The notes: generated from the letters alone by a model not told the origin. Shown: positions 17,751 through 25,916, counted from the first letter of the stretch. The stretch is DNA of 64,000 nt from Streptomyces griseus subsp. griseus (GCF_000720255.1 NZ_JOJE01000030.1:94722-158721); one strand, 5' to 3'. Translations and numbers: made by a program.

Positions 17751-17841
17751 ATCAGGTGAATACCCCTCGAAGGGTGAGTGAACCGGCCGATCCGGTTCCG
17801 CTACCGCCCGAGGACCTCCGGCAGCTCCGCCGTACCCGGGT

Positions 17842-18249
17842 TTGACGCTCACCGCACCGGCTACCCGGGTCTACGTGACACCGACGACATCCCAGCAGGA
17901 GCTCTTCCGGTTCCTGGAGGACCGCTTCGCCTGTGCGCAGGCGTGTACCGAATGCGCCCGGGCGTGCGCGCTACGGGCGAGCCTCGTGGATCCGGACGGG
18001 ACGGAACAGCAGGAACTCGTACGCCGCAAGGGCATCATGTGCGCGGAGGTGTGCGACGCGACCTGCCGAGTGCTGTCCGAGCAGAACCATCTGGACGAGG
18101 CCAGCCTGCGCGTCCAGCTGGAGTGGTGCCGGACCGTTTGCCTGGAGAGCGCGCACGTCTTCGACGCGCACCCCGGCGCCGAGGAGAGTGCCGAGGCCTG
18201 CCGCGCGTGCGCCAAGGCCTGCACGGAGTTCATCGCCACCCTGGTCTGA
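17842..18249 (+). CDS. Cys-rich four-helix-bundle (DUF326-type) metal-binding protein
   Basis: 135 residues with cysteines spaced along helices: CAQACTECARAC, CAEVCDATC, CRTVC and CRACAKAC. This is the pattern of small four-helix-bundle proteins often annotated ferredoxin or copper-binding (Csp-like copper storage proteins line the bundle with Cys). No signal peptide, so cytosolic. The start is uncertain: TTG 17842 gives the longest frame, GTG 17875 is possible, and neither has a strong ribosome binding site. Metal identity (Cu is most likely) is inferred from family, not from the sequence. Confidence 0.72.
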   Translation: MTLTAPATRVYVTPTTSQQELFRFLEDRFACAQACTECARACALRASLVDPDGTEQQELVRRKGIMCAEVCDATCRVLSEQNHLDEASLRVQLEWCRTVCLESAHVFDAHPGAEESAEACRACAKACTEFIATLV

Positions 18250-18358
18250 CCCGGCCCGACCCTCACCGTGGCACCCCGGCCGCCTCCGTCGGCCTCCACG
18301 CCGGCCGAGGAGGCCACCGGGCCGCGCCCGGGGAGCGACCCGGCCGCGCCGCCCACCA

Positions 18359-18485
18359 GGCGACCGGTCGCCGCGCCGAGCGCCGACGACCGCTTGCCCC
18401 GGCCGCGCCGAGCACCCGGCGACCGCCCGCCCGGCGACCGGTCGCCGCGCCGAGCGCCGACGATCGCCTGCCCCGGCCGCGCCGA
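18359..18485 (+). repeat. Pair of 53-bp direct repeats (2 mismatches) in a gene-free gap
   Basis: Bases 18359-18411 and 18433-18485 are the same 53-bp sequence apart from two transitions, separated by 21 bases. They fill the gap 18250-18511 between the Cys-rich gene and the phosphatase-like gene. I see no coding sequence in that gap on either strand. Possible roles (tandem duplication scar, regulatory array) are open. Confidence 0.85.
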
Positions 18486-18511
18486 CCGGCCCGCCCGGTG
18501 GTTTGCGCTCG

Positions 18512-19084
18512 CTACGCCCCGCCCAGTGGCCGCCCCACCGTGAGGTTCCAGCGGCCCGACCTTCCGCTGAGCTCCACGGCCGTCAGCGGCGGTACGTCCG
18601 TGCGCCACAGGGCTTGTGCCGGTGCACCGAGGGCGTGGACGACCGCGGCGCGGATCACCTCCGGTTCGACCACGGCGACGCTCCGCCCCGGGGCCCCGGC
18701 GGCCGTTTCCAGCCAGGCGGCGACCCGGTCGCACAGCTCTCGGACCGACTCGCCGCCGTGCGGGGCGGCGCCGGGATCCGCCAGCCACTCGGCGAGGGCC
18801 TCGGGCTCCGTCGCGCCCACCTCCGCCAGCGTCGCCCCGCGCCAGCGGCCGGCGTCCAGCCCCGCGAGCCGAGGCACTTCCACGGCGTCGAGCTCGAGCG
18901 CCCCGGCCGTCTCGCGGCAGCGCACGGTGGGGGAGGACCAGGCGCGCTCCCAGGACGGCAGGATGCCCGCGGCCGCCCGGGCGCGGCGCAGCCCCGCCGG
19001 GTCGAGGGAGCAGCCGTCGTCGAAGCGGGCCTCCCGCAGCGCCGCACTGATCGCCGGTGAGACCAACATCACTCGGCTTGTCAT
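18512..19084 (-). CDS. Histidine-phosphatase-fold protein lacking catalytic residues
   Basis: 190 residues from the ATG at 19084, with GGAG five bases ahead. The fold order of the phosphoglycerate-mutase/CobC branch is visible: an N-terminal strand (VMLVSPAI), the SSPTVRCRETA stretch that normally reads SSP-RxxxTA, GGES, and a C-terminal VVEPEVIRAA. In active members the first strand carries RHG and the last one SHG. Here those positions read VSPA and VEPE, so both catalytic histidines are missing. It lies divergent to the cobalamin riboswitch and cbtBA, so a cobalt or B12-linked role (CobC/CobZ-like ancestry) is suggestive only. Confidence 0.75.
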   Translation of the reverse strand: MTSRVMLVSPAISAALREARFDDGCSLDPAGLRRARAAAGILPSWERAWSSPTVRCRETAGALELDAVEVPRLAGLDAGRWRGATLAEVGATEPEALAEWLADPGAAPHGGESVRELCDRVAAWLETAAGAPGRSVAVVEPEVIRAAVVHALGAPAQALWRTDVPPLTAVELSGRSGRWNLTVGRPLGGA

Positions 19085-19208
19085 GCCCACTCCGTTACTT
19101 CGGCCACTCCTCGCCCCCAACACCCTTCCGCAGCCCGTGACTTGACGTGCCGCCAGGCCCACCCGGGCGCACGCCACGCACCCACGCGCCCTTGGCCGAT
19201 TCCCTGCC

Positions 19209-19335
19209 TCGCGGTACGGTCACGTCGAAATCGACGACGGTACGTGGAAGCCGGTGGGATTCCGGCACGGTCGCGCCACTGTATGCCGGGCACGCACTTC
19301 GGTGCGGGCCGGGCGAGTCAGACCCGCGCCCGTCG
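19209..19335 (+). ncRNA. Cobalamin (AdoCbl) riboswitch
   Basis: The hallmark core is present: GGAAGCCGGTG-GGAT-TCCGGCACGG followed by TCGCGCCACTGT (19246-19281), preceded by paired GGTACGGTCACG/CGACGGTACGTGG elements. The closing B12-box-like GAGTCAGACC-C is near 19315. This matches the conserved P3-P6 region of cobalamin riboswitches. It lies about 50 bases upstream of cbtB, where such switches normally shut off translation or transcription when cobalamin is abundant. Boundaries are approximate. Confidence 0.92.
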
Positions 19336-19384
19336 TCCTGTGCACCACCGAAATGGGACGCGAGTTCCCCAGGGAGGTCCTGCC

Positions 19385-19606
19385 ATGGCGCAGTCCGCCG
19401 TCCAGCCGAGCGCTGCCCCCACTGCCGTACCCGAGAAGCTGCCGATCGGCGCGATCGTCCCCTGGGCGGTCTTCTTCGGCATCCTGATGCTGGTCCTGCT
19501 CTACTTCGTCGGCGCCGAACAGGGCGCCACCTCCGTGATGTCCGGAGAGGACGTCCACGAGTGGGTGCACGACGCCCGCCACCTGCTCGGCTTCCCCTGC
19601 CACTGA
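19385..19606 (+). CDS. cbtB: CbtB, small subunit of a B12-regulated cobalt transporter
   Basis: 73 residues, ATG behind GGGAGG. One transmembrane helix (about residues 27-45, VPWAVFFGILMLVLLYFVG) and a C-terminal metal-binding tail with HEWVHDARH and a terminal CH pair, the CbtB signature. CbtB/CbtA are predicted cobalt uptake proteins that recur behind cobalamin riboswitches. Here they follow such a switch directly, and cbtA starts 26 bases later. Confidence 0.92.
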   Translation: MAQSAVQPSAAPTAVPEKLPIGAIVPWAVFFGILMLVLLYFVGAEQGATSVMSGEDVHEWVHDARHLLGFPCH

Positions 19607-19631
19607 CGGCCGGGGAAGGACGTACCAGACC

Positions 19632-20396
19632 ATGAACTCCACCACCGTCCGCGCCCTCCTGGTGCGTGGCATGCTCGCGGGACTCGCCGCGGGCCTGCTC
19701 GCCCTGGTCGTCGCCTACTTCCTGGGCGAGTCGCGGGTCGACGCGGCCATCGCCTTCGAGGAGGCGCACGCCCACCACCACGGGGGAGGCGCCGAACCCG
19801 TCAGCCGTACGATGCAGTCCACCGCGGGCCTGTCCACCGGTGTCCTCGTCTACGGCGTCGCGTTCGGCGGCATCGCCGCCCTCGCGTACTGCTTCGCACT
19901 CGGCCGGATCGGCCGCTTCGGGCCCCGTGCGAGCGCGCTGCTCCTGGCGACGGCCGGCCTGGTCGCCGTCTACGTCGTGCCGTTCCTGAAGTACCCCGCC
20001 AACCCGCCCGCCGTGGGCGACCCCGACACGATCGGACAGCGCACGGCGCTCTACTTCCTGATGGTGGCGCTGAGCGTCCTGCTCGCCGTCGCCGCCGTGA
20101 TCCTGGGCCGGCGCCTGGCGCCACGCCTGGGCAACTGGAACGCGACCCTCGCCGCGGGCGCGTTCCTCGTCCTGGCCGTCGGGTCGGCGTACGCCTTCCT
20201 GCCGTCCTTCAACGAGGTCCCCGAGCACTTCCCGGCCACCCTGCTGTGGCAGTTCCGCCTCGCGGCGCTCGCCGTGCAGGCCACCCTGTGGACCACCTTC
20301 GGGCTGGTCTTCGGGCTGCTCGCGGAGCGGGTGCTCGCGCCACGCGCCGTCGAGCGGGAGGTGGCCGCCGCGCGGCCGACTCCCGTGGCACCGTGA
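19632..20396 (+). CDS. cbtA: CbtA, membrane subunit of a B12-regulated cobalt transporter
   Basis: 254 residues with about five hydrophobic helices and a His-rich extracytoplasmic loop near residue 45 (HAHHHGGG), as in CbtA. AAGGA precedes the ATG. The conserved stretch VPFLKYPANPPAVGDPDTIGQR (quoted in part) marks the family. It forms an operon with cbtB under the cobalamin riboswitch and ends just before a strong terminator. Role: cobalt import for corrinoid synthesis, predicted from family and riboswitch control rather than shown. Confidence 0.92.
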   Translation: MNSTTVRALLVRGMLAGLAAGLLALVVAYFLGESRVDAAIAFEEAHAHHHGGGAEPVSRTMQSTAGLSTGVLVYGVAFGGIAALAYCFALGRIGRFGPRASALLLATAGLVAVYVVPFLKYPANPPAVGDPDTIGQRTALYFLMVALSVLLAVAAVILGRRLAPRLGNWNATLAAGAFLVLAVGSAYAFLPSFNEVPEHFPATLLWQFRLAALAVQATLWTTFGLVFGLLAERVLAPRAVEREVAAARPTPVAP

Positions 20397-20410
20397 CCGG
20401 TTCCCGATGA

Positions 20411-20457
20411 AAGAGGCCCTCGGCCGCGCGAGTTCACCGCGCAGCCGAGGGCCTCTT
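20411..20457 (+). terminator. Rho-independent-type terminator after cbtA
   Basis: AAGAGGCCCTCGGC (20411-20424) and GCCGAGGGCCTCTT (20444-20457) form a perfect 14-bp stem with a 19-base loop, 14 bases after the cbtA stop. It separates the cbtBA operon from the acyl-CoA dehydrogenase gene. Confidence 0.92.
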
Positions 20458-20483
20458 CACGTCTCCCCGCCATTCCCAATTAT

Positions 20484-20497
20484 TGGAACACGTTCTA
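20484..20497. promoter_or_regulatory. Perfect KstR-type operator
   Basis: TGGAACACGTTCTA fits TnnAACnnGTTnnA at every fixed position; this is the published consensus of KstR, the TetR-family repressor of sterol-degradation genes in mycobacteria and rhodococci. It lies 44 bases before the acyl-CoA dehydrogenase start, a promoter-proximal position. No kstR gene is in the window. Confidence 0.7.
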
Positions 20498-20541
20498 CCG
20501 TGTGCGCCGTCAGGACCGGCCCAGGGGAGCCAGGAGGCGCC

Positions 20542-21720
20542 GTGCATCTCGACCACACGCCCGAGCAGCAGCGGCTGCGCAGCGAACTTCGCGCCTACTT
20601 CGCCGAGTTGGTGCCCGAGAACGCCCCGGCCCGGCACACCGACCCGGCCGCCCAGAAACGCTTCTACCGCGAGACGATCCGACGGCTCGGCGCCGACGCC
20701 TGGCTCGGCGTGGGCTGGCCCGAGCAGTACGGCGGGCGCGGTCTGACCGCGATGGAGCAGTTCATCTTCTTCGACGAGGCCGCCCAGGCGGGCGTCCCCC
20801 TCCCGCTGATGGCGCTCAACACCGTCGGCCCGACGATCATGCGGTACGGCACGGACGAGCAGAAGGCGTACTTCCTGCCGAAGATCCTCTCCGGCGAGAT
20901 CGACTTCGCGATCGGCTACAGCGAGCCCGGCGCGGGCACCGACCTGGCGTCCCTCAAGACCCGCGCGGTCCGTGAGGGCGAGGAGTACGTCGTCAACGGG
21001 CAGAAGATCTGGACGACCAACGGGGACACCGCCGACTGGGTGTGGCTCGCCGTGCGCACCGACCCCGAGGCACCGCCGCACAAGGGCATCACCATGCTCC
21101 TCGTCCCGACCACCGACCCCGGCTACTCCTGCACCCTCATCCACACCCTCGCCGGCCACGACACCACCGCCAGCTACTACGAGAACGTCCGCGTCCCCGT
21201 CACCCATCGCGTCGGCGCGGAGAACCAGGGCTGGCGGCTGATCACCAACCAGCTCAACCACGAGCGCGTCACCCTCGCCGCCCACGGCACCATGGCCATC
21301 CGCGCCCTGCACGACGTACAGCGCTGGGCCATGGAGACCAAGCTCGCCGACGGCCGCCGCGTCGTCGATCTGCCCTGGGTGCGCCGCCTCCTCGCCCGCA
21401 CCCACACCCGCCTCGACGCCCTCAAGCTCCTCAACTGGCAGATGGTCACCGCCGTCCACAACGGCACCCTCACCCCGCAGGACGCCTCCGCCGTCAAGGT
21501 CTACGGCTCCGAGGCGCGCCGGGACGCCTACGCGGCACTCCTGGAGATCGTCGCCGTTCCGGGCGCGCTGCAGGAGGGCTCGGCGGGCGCGGTGCTCCGC
21601 GGTGAACTGGAGCGCGGCTACCGCTCGGCGGTGATCTTCACCTTCGGTGGCGGCAACAACGAGATCCAGCGCGAGATCATCTCCTGGATCGGTCTGGGGA
21701 TGCCGAGGGTGCGGCGTTGA
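20542..21720 (+). CDS. Acyl-CoA dehydrogenase (FadE family)
   Basis: 392 residues from GTG 20542, with AGGAGG six bases upstream. Family landmarks: VGWPEQYGGRGL, IGYSEPGAGTDL, the VVNGQKIWTTN strand and a C-terminal FTFGGGNNEIQREIIS. It oxidizes acyl-CoA to enoyl-CoA with FAD, passing electrons to ETF. The N-terminal HLDHTPEQQ and overall style resemble actinobacterial FadE proteins of the sterol side-chain type. A KstR-type operator sits just upstream. Many of those FadEs work as alpha2-beta2 heteromers, but no partner gene is adjacent here. Steroid or other polycyclic acyl-CoA substrates are an inference from operator and family. Confidence 0.9.
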   Translation: MHLDHTPEQQRLRSELRAYFAELVPENAPARHTDPAAQKRFYRETIRRLGADAWLGVGWPEQYGGRGLTAMEQFIFFDEAAQAGVPLPLMALNTVGPTIMRYGTDEQKAYFLPKILSGEIDFAIGYSEPGAGTDLASLKTRAVREGEEYVVNGQKIWTTNGDTADWVWLAVRTDPEAPPHKGITMLLVPTTDPGYSCTLIHTLAGHDTTASYYENVRVPVTHRVGAENQGWRLITNQLNHERVTLAAHGTMAIRALHDVQRWAMETKLADGRRVVDLPWVRRLLARTHTRLDALKLLNWQMVTAVHNGTLTPQDASAVKVYGSEARRDAYAALLEIVAVPGALQEGSAGAVLRGELERGYRSAVIFTFGGGNNEIQREIISWIGLGMPRVRR

Positions 21721-21739
21721 TGTTGTGTGACGAGGCTTT

Positions 21740-21925
21740 CTCGTTGGCGTAAATGCCTGCGAAAGGCCAGGTAGTTGCGGGAATTACGCTCGTAGCGGTG
21801 GGTGAGTCTGCGGTAGCCGGACAGCCACGACGTGGTCTGCTCCATCACCCCTGCGGCGGTCAAAACGAGATCACTCGCCCGGCTCGAGCGCCGCGGGTAT
21901 GCGGTACTGCACGACCGGGCTGTCC
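21740..21925 (-). mobile_element. Remnant of an IS5-family transposase C-terminus
   Basis: On the minus strand a fragment reads WLSGYRRLTHRYERNSRNYLAF, the well-known C-terminal end of IS5-family transposases (W-G-RYRRLxxRYER-x-x-xxxAF). The catalytic part is absent and the frame runs on into unrelated sequence, so it is dead. It sits between the acyl-CoA dehydrogenase and the flavoprotein operon; the 270-base gap holds nothing else I recognise. Confidence 0.8.
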
Positions 21926-21990
21926 CCGGTTCGCGAGCCGATATTGGTAACTGCGGCTGACGCAACTTGACGAATGCCTCTTGCTGAGGG

Positions 21991-23274
21991 TCAGCGCAGC
22001 CGGTCCTTGGCCTTGTAGTACGCCCCGGCGAAGGGCAGGAACCAGGCGGTGCCGTTGTAGAACGGCACCGGAACCTTGGGGAAGCCGAAGCCGCGCATGG
22101 GGTTGGCCTCCGGGTGGCCGTCCATGACCTCGGCCATGGCGCGGCCCATGTAGGTGGCCATCTGGACGCCGTGGCCGCAGTAACCCATGGAGTAGTAGAG
22201 GCCGTTGGCCTCGCCCGCGTGCGGAACGCGGTCGTAGGAGAAGCCGACCATGCCGCCCCATACATAGTCGACCTTCACCCCGGCCATCTGCGGGAAGATC
22301 TCGGTCATCTCCCGCTTCAGAACGTCACCGCTCTTGACGTCCGAGGCGGGGTCCGAGGGGGCGAAGCGGGCCCGGCCGCCGAAGGCCAGGCGGTTGTCCG
22401 GGGTGATTCGAATGTAGTGGCCGATGTTCTTGGAGGACACGACCACGCGGTTGTTGGGGATGAGCTGCCGGGCCCGCTCCTCGCCCAGTGGCTCGGTGAC
22501 GATGACGAAGCTGCCGACGTTGATCAGCCGCTTGCGGAACCAGGGCATGGCCTTGTCGGTGTAGGCGTCGGTGGCCGCCATGACCTGCGTGGCGCGGATG
22601 GTGCCGTGCAGGGTCTCGACGAGGAAACCGCCCTCGGGGAGGCGGTGCAGCGCGGTGGCGGCGTTGCGTTCGTGGATCTGAGCCCCGGCGCGTTCGGCGG
22701 CCTCGGCCAGGCCATGGACGTATTTGCCGACGTGAAGGTGCGCGCTGAGCGGGTCGAGCAGGGCTCCGTGGTAGTAGTCGGAGCCCAGCTCGGCACGTAG
22801 ATCGCTCTTGCTCAGCAGCGTGGTGTCGTGGCCGAAGTTGTCGGCCAGGTCGCGCTGCTTGGCCCGCATGCTCTCGAAGTGCTGCGGCTTGAACGCGACG
22901 CCCAGACGCCCTACGCGGTGGAAGTCGCAGTCGATCTGCTCCTTGACCGTCAGCTCCTCCACCACGTCCACCGCCTCGCGGAAGGCGTCGTACAGTTCCC
23001 GGGCCCGCGGCTGCCCGTAGCGCTTGCGCGCCTCGGCGGGACTGATGGTGATGCCCTGGGTGCACATGCTGCCGTTGCGCCCGGAGGCGCCGGAGCCGAC
23101 CTTGTCCTTCTCCACGAGGACGACGTGGGCGCCCTTGCGTGCCGCGTGGTAGGCGGTGGACAGGCCGGTGAGGCCGCCGCCGATGACCACCAGGTCCGCC
23201 TGCTCGGGCAGGGGCTTGCCGGTCCGGTCGGGGAAGGCGGGAGCTGTGTCGAGCCAGTAGGGGATCTGCTTCAT
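21991..23274 (-). CDS. FAD-dependent amine/amino-acid oxidoreductase (DAO/PuuB-like)
   Basis: 427 residues from the ATG at 23274. N-terminal FAD-binding motif GGGLTGLSTAYHAARKG and the E-GSGASGRNGS flavin loop place it in the DAO family near gamma-glutamylputrescine oxidase and related amine oxidases. The C-terminal MGYCGHGVQMATYMG-type motif (start of the second FAD contact) is intact. It is the second gene of a two-gene operon, 57 bases after the HAD gene. Expected reaction: oxidation of a primary or secondary amine to aldehyde plus ammonia and peroxide. Context with a kinase/PLP fusion and a PucR regulator suggests an amine or amino-alcohol nutrient; the actual substrate is unknown. Confidence 0.88.
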   Translation of the reverse strand: MKQIPYWLDTAPAFPDRTGKPLPEQADLVVIGGGLTGLSTAYHAARKGAHVVLVEKDKVGSGASGRNGSMCTQGITISPAEARKRYGQPRARELYDAFREAVDVVEELTVKEQIDCDFHRVGRLGVAFKPQHFESMRAKQRDLADNFGHDTTLLSKSDLRAELGSDYYHGALLDPLSAHLHVGKYVHGLAEAAERAGAQIHERNAATALHRLPEGGFLVETLHGTIRATQVMAATDAYTDKAMPWFRKRLINVGSFVIVTEPLGEERARQLIPNNRVVVSSKNIGHYIRITPDNRLAFGGRARFAPSDPASDVKSGDVLKREMTEIFPQMAGVKVDYVWGGMVGFSYDRVPHAGEANGLYYSMGYCGHGVQMATYMGRAMAEVMDGHPEANPMRGFGFPKVPVPFYNGTAWFLPFAGAYYKAKDRLR

Positions 23275-23330
23275 GACGTACGTCCTCGGGTCTTCCTGGT
23301 CGTCCAGGGGTGCTTGTCTGGGTCCCGGCT

Positions 23331-24014
23331 TCAGCAGCCGAGCAGGGCCGGCAGGCCGGACAGGTCGGGCAGCTCGTCGTAGGGCTGGTAGTCGGCGCTG
23401 CCGCGGGCGCCGATGGAGCCGTTGTGGCCGTAGCGGTTGATCCACACGCGGCGAGCGAGGCCGAGGTCGCGGGTGGGGATGAGGTCGTACTCCCAGCCCT
23501 GGGCGACGTGGATGACCTGGGCGGGGTCGATGTCCATGGTCTGGAAGGCGTACTCGAAGGTTTGCCGGGACGGCTTGTACGCCTTGGCCTGCTGGGCGGT
23601 GATGACATGGTCGAACTCGACGCCGATGTTGGCCAGGTTCTGGGCGATGAGGTCGTCGTCCGTGTTGGAGATGATGGCGATCTCGTACCGGGACTTCAGC
23701 GCCCGCAGGGCGGCCGGGACCTCGGGGTGGGGGCCGAAGGTGGGCACGGCCGCGACCAGGGCCTCGCCGTCGGACTGCCGGTACTCCAGACCGTGCAGAC
23801 GCATCGCTGTCTCCAGGCTGGAGGGCAGCACCTCGTGGAAGGGGCGGTATGCCTCCAGAACGGCGTGGAACCGCATGATGCGGAAGTCGTCGAGGAACTC
23901 GTCGACGTTCAGACGGTCCAGGTCCAGCCGGTCGGCCAGGACCTTCAGGGTGGTGGGGCCGAGCTGGAAGTCGACCAGGGTGCCGTAGGCATCGAAGGTG
24001 ACGATCTGACGCAT
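23331..24014 (-). CDS. Haloacid dehalogenase type II (HAD superfamily hydrolase)
   Basis: 227 residues; ATG 24014 preceded by AAGAGG. HAD motif I FDAYGTLVD with nucleophile Asp8, motif II SNTDDD, and motif III lysine in KAYKPSRQTFEYAF, as in L-2-haloacid dehalogenase-type HADs. The canonical type II family hydrolyses 2-haloacids, but many members act on other small phospho- or halo-compounds. It leads the operon with the FAD oxidoreductase, under a region that contains one copy of the 108-bp repeat with the TTGTGC palindrome. Real substrate unknown. Confidence 0.88.
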   Translation of the reverse strand: MRQIVTFDAYGTLVDFQLGPTTLKVLADRLDLDRLNVDEFLDDFRIMRFHAVLEAYRPFHEVLPSSLETAMRLHGLEYRQSDGEALVAAVPTFGPHPEVPAALRALKSRYEIAIISNTDDDLIAQNLANIGVEFDHVITAQQAKAYKPSRQTFEYAFQTMDIDPAQVIHVAQGWEYDLIPTRDLGLARRVWINRYGHNGSIGARGSADYQPYDELPDLSGLPALLGC

Positions 24015-24280
24015 GATATTCAACCTCTTTCCAGGCATATAGGACATTCCGTTTACCGGGAGTCGCGATCTCGTCGAGTGCGGCCAGGACGGCCGCATCG
24101 GAAGTTCAGAAAGCTGCCGAGGAGTTGGGGCGGCGACCTGTTGAGGGGGCATGGGGGCTGAGGGGGTGCCCGAGGGGCCGCCGCTGGAGGACGAGCCCCC
24201 GGACGGGCCGGGGACGGCGAATGCTGATCGGGTAGTCGGCGGCAGCATCGTTGCTGCTCCGATGCGATGAGCCTCTCTTC

Positions 24281-24390
24281 GGCTCGAGGCGATGCGTCAG
24301 TGAAGCACTGCGGAGAATCCGGCAACAAGGGACGTGAGGCCGCGAGATCGACCGCGTATTTTGTGCCTGTGCACAATCCCTGTCAGGGAT
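24281..24390 (+). repeat. ~108-bp inverted-repeat arm, left copy
   Basis: About 90% identical (roughly 11 mismatches in 108) to the reverse complement of 25917-26023. The two arms face each other around the pucR-like gene. The most conserved blocks are GATGCGTCAGTGAA, GGAGAATCCGGCAACAAGGGAC and the 21-base stretch ending in the TTGTGC palindrome. This copy lies between the HAD gene start (24014) and the regulator's 3' end, so outward transcription from it would reach the HAD/flavoprotein operon. The rest of 24015-24615 holds no gene. Confidence 0.9.
24361..24376. promoter_or_regulatory. Palindromic operator TTGTGC-N4-GCACAA, left copy
   Basis: TTGTGCCTGTGCACAA is a perfect 6+6 palindrome with a 4-base centre, identical to the copy at 25930-25945. 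It is upstream of the HAD/flavoprotein operon. Best guess: binding site of the PucR-type regulator encoded between the two copies. Confidence 0.65.
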
Positions 24391-24615
24391 CCGATGCAGT
24401 TCCGCCCGAACCGATGGGTCTCTGAGAGGCACCGCGAGCGGCTCCGGCGCGAACCGCGGCCGCTCGGCGCTGCTGCCCGGCGGCGTGACCGGGCTGTCGG
24501 CCGCCAAGGCTGCCGTCCTCATGACGGGATGTGGCCTCTGACCGCCGCGCTTTGGCGCCAGCTCTCTCGGTCGCGGTCCCGGCCGGTTGCCTCGACCCGT
24601 CCAGCGATCGGTGGA

Positions 24616-25833
24616 TCAGGGCATCGTCGCCCGGAAGCGGGCGCCCGCGTCCGTCTCCAGCCAAGCCAGGGCGAGGACAAGCCGGGCGGCGTCGTTCGGT
24701 CGGGACAGCTTCAGCCCGGTCGCCTCTTCCGCGGCCTGCAGGCGATTGCCCACCGTGTTCCGGTGACGGTAGGTGCGAGCGGCCACCTCGGCGACCGAGC
24801 CCAGGTCGAGGTACCAGCGCAGGGTCTCGACGATGCTGTCGCGGTCGCGCAGCTCGAGCAGTGGGCGCAGCACGCCGGTGGCCATCGCACCGGTGAGCTC
24901 CTCCTGCGCCGACATGATCGCCCCGATCCAGTGGCCCTCCACGTGCCGCACTCCGGGCTGCGCGGAGCTGCGGATCGCGGCACGTGCGAACCGGATGCCC
25001 CGCGCCGTCAGCGCCAGGCCCGGGACTTCCGCGACGCCGCAGCGCCACGGGGTGAACGGCCGGAGCATGGCAAGCATGGCCTCTTCATCGCGCCGTCCGT
25101 GACCGATGATGCCGAGGAGTTCGTCGCCCATCCATCCGAAGTGACGTACGAGGCCGCCCCGACGCAGCGCATCGTCGACCTGGGACACAGCCGGGTCCCC
25201 GGTAGGAACGGATTCGACCACGACCACGGTCAGGGCGACGTTCTCGGAGAAGCCGAGCAACGTGGAGGCCTCGGCGACGGTGGAGGGATCCTGCTCCCCT
25301 TCCAGGACCAGGCGGCTGAAGGCGCGGTTGCGCACCTCCGTACGACGGCTCGCCAGGTCACGCTCGGTGCGGCGGTAGGCGTCGACGACCTCGACGCTGT
25401 TGGCGTCCGTCGCCTCCCAGACGCGGATCAGCCCGTCGAGGAAGTCGGGATCGGCGCTGATGCCGCGTGCTCGCCCCTCTGCGAGCACGGCCTCCCACAG
25501 GGTCCTGAGATCCAGCTGGAAGGAGTGCATCAGAGCGGTCAGGGGGAACGCCTGCTCCGCTCGCTCGCGTCCCACGTCCTCGGTGGCGCGCGAGACCGTC
25601 CGGGGCACGGGACCGCCGGCCAGCCGGGTCAGGGCGAGTTCGAGGGTTCGTCGCATCCCCTCCCGTTTCTGGACCGGGTCCCAGTCCGCCGACGCGTAGG
25701 CGGGCTCCTCTGCTTCCAGTTGTTCGAGAGCACGAGAGGTCAGTTCGTCGAGCCGTTCCTCGAGGAGCCGGCGCGCGATCGCCTGCACGGCGTCGTGGCG
25801 AGCCCCGCCCTGACGGCGCCCTGGGCCGCTCAT
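24616..25833 (-). CDS. PucR-family transcriptional regulator (CdaR/PucR C-terminal HTH)
   Basis: 405 residues. The C-terminal ~60 residues carry the PucR helix-turn-helix: ETLRWYLDLGSVAEVAARTYRHRNTVGNRL (given in part), then LSRPNDAARLVLALAW. The N-terminal ~150 residues are a helical sensory region (ARRLLEERLDEL... FPLTALMHSFQLDLRTLW) and the middle a GGDEF-like linker. PucR proteins usually activate purine, amino-acid or amine catabolism on sensing a small nitrogenous molecule. It is flanked by two inverted ~108-bp arms; the right arm with the TTGTGC palindrome is directly in its own promoter region, suggesting autoregulation together with control of the neighbouring operons. Confidence 0.9.
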   Translation of the reverse strand: MSGPGRRQGGARHDAVQAIARRLLEERLDELTSRALEQLEAEEPAYASADWDPVQKREGMRRTLELALTRLAGGPVPRTVSRATEDVGRERAEQAFPLTALMHSFQLDLRTLWEAVLAEGRARGISADPDFLDGLIRVWEATDANSVEVVDAYRRTERDLASRRTEVRNRAFSRLVLEGEQDPSTVAEASTLLGFSENVALTVVVVESVPTGDPAVSQVDDALRRGGLVRHFGWMGDELLGIIGHGRRDEEAMLAMLRPFTPWRCGVAEVPGLALTARGIRFARAAIRSSAQPGVRHVEGHWIGAIMSAQEELTGAMATGVLRPLLELRDRDSIVETLRWYLDLGSVAEVAARTYRHRNTVGNRLQAAEEATGLKLSRPNDAARLVLALAWLETDAGARFRATMP

Positions 25834-25916
25834 GAGGACCGCCTCTCCCGACGACAGCCGTCACCGGGCGGATCCGGGGCCGTCTCCGGGTAATGCCGCT
25901 GACATGCCGGTGAGGC

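Noticed and set aside
18250..18511. Protein-coding gene in the repeat-containing gap
   Set aside because: Open frames there are Arg/Pro-rich on every frame and lack start signals.
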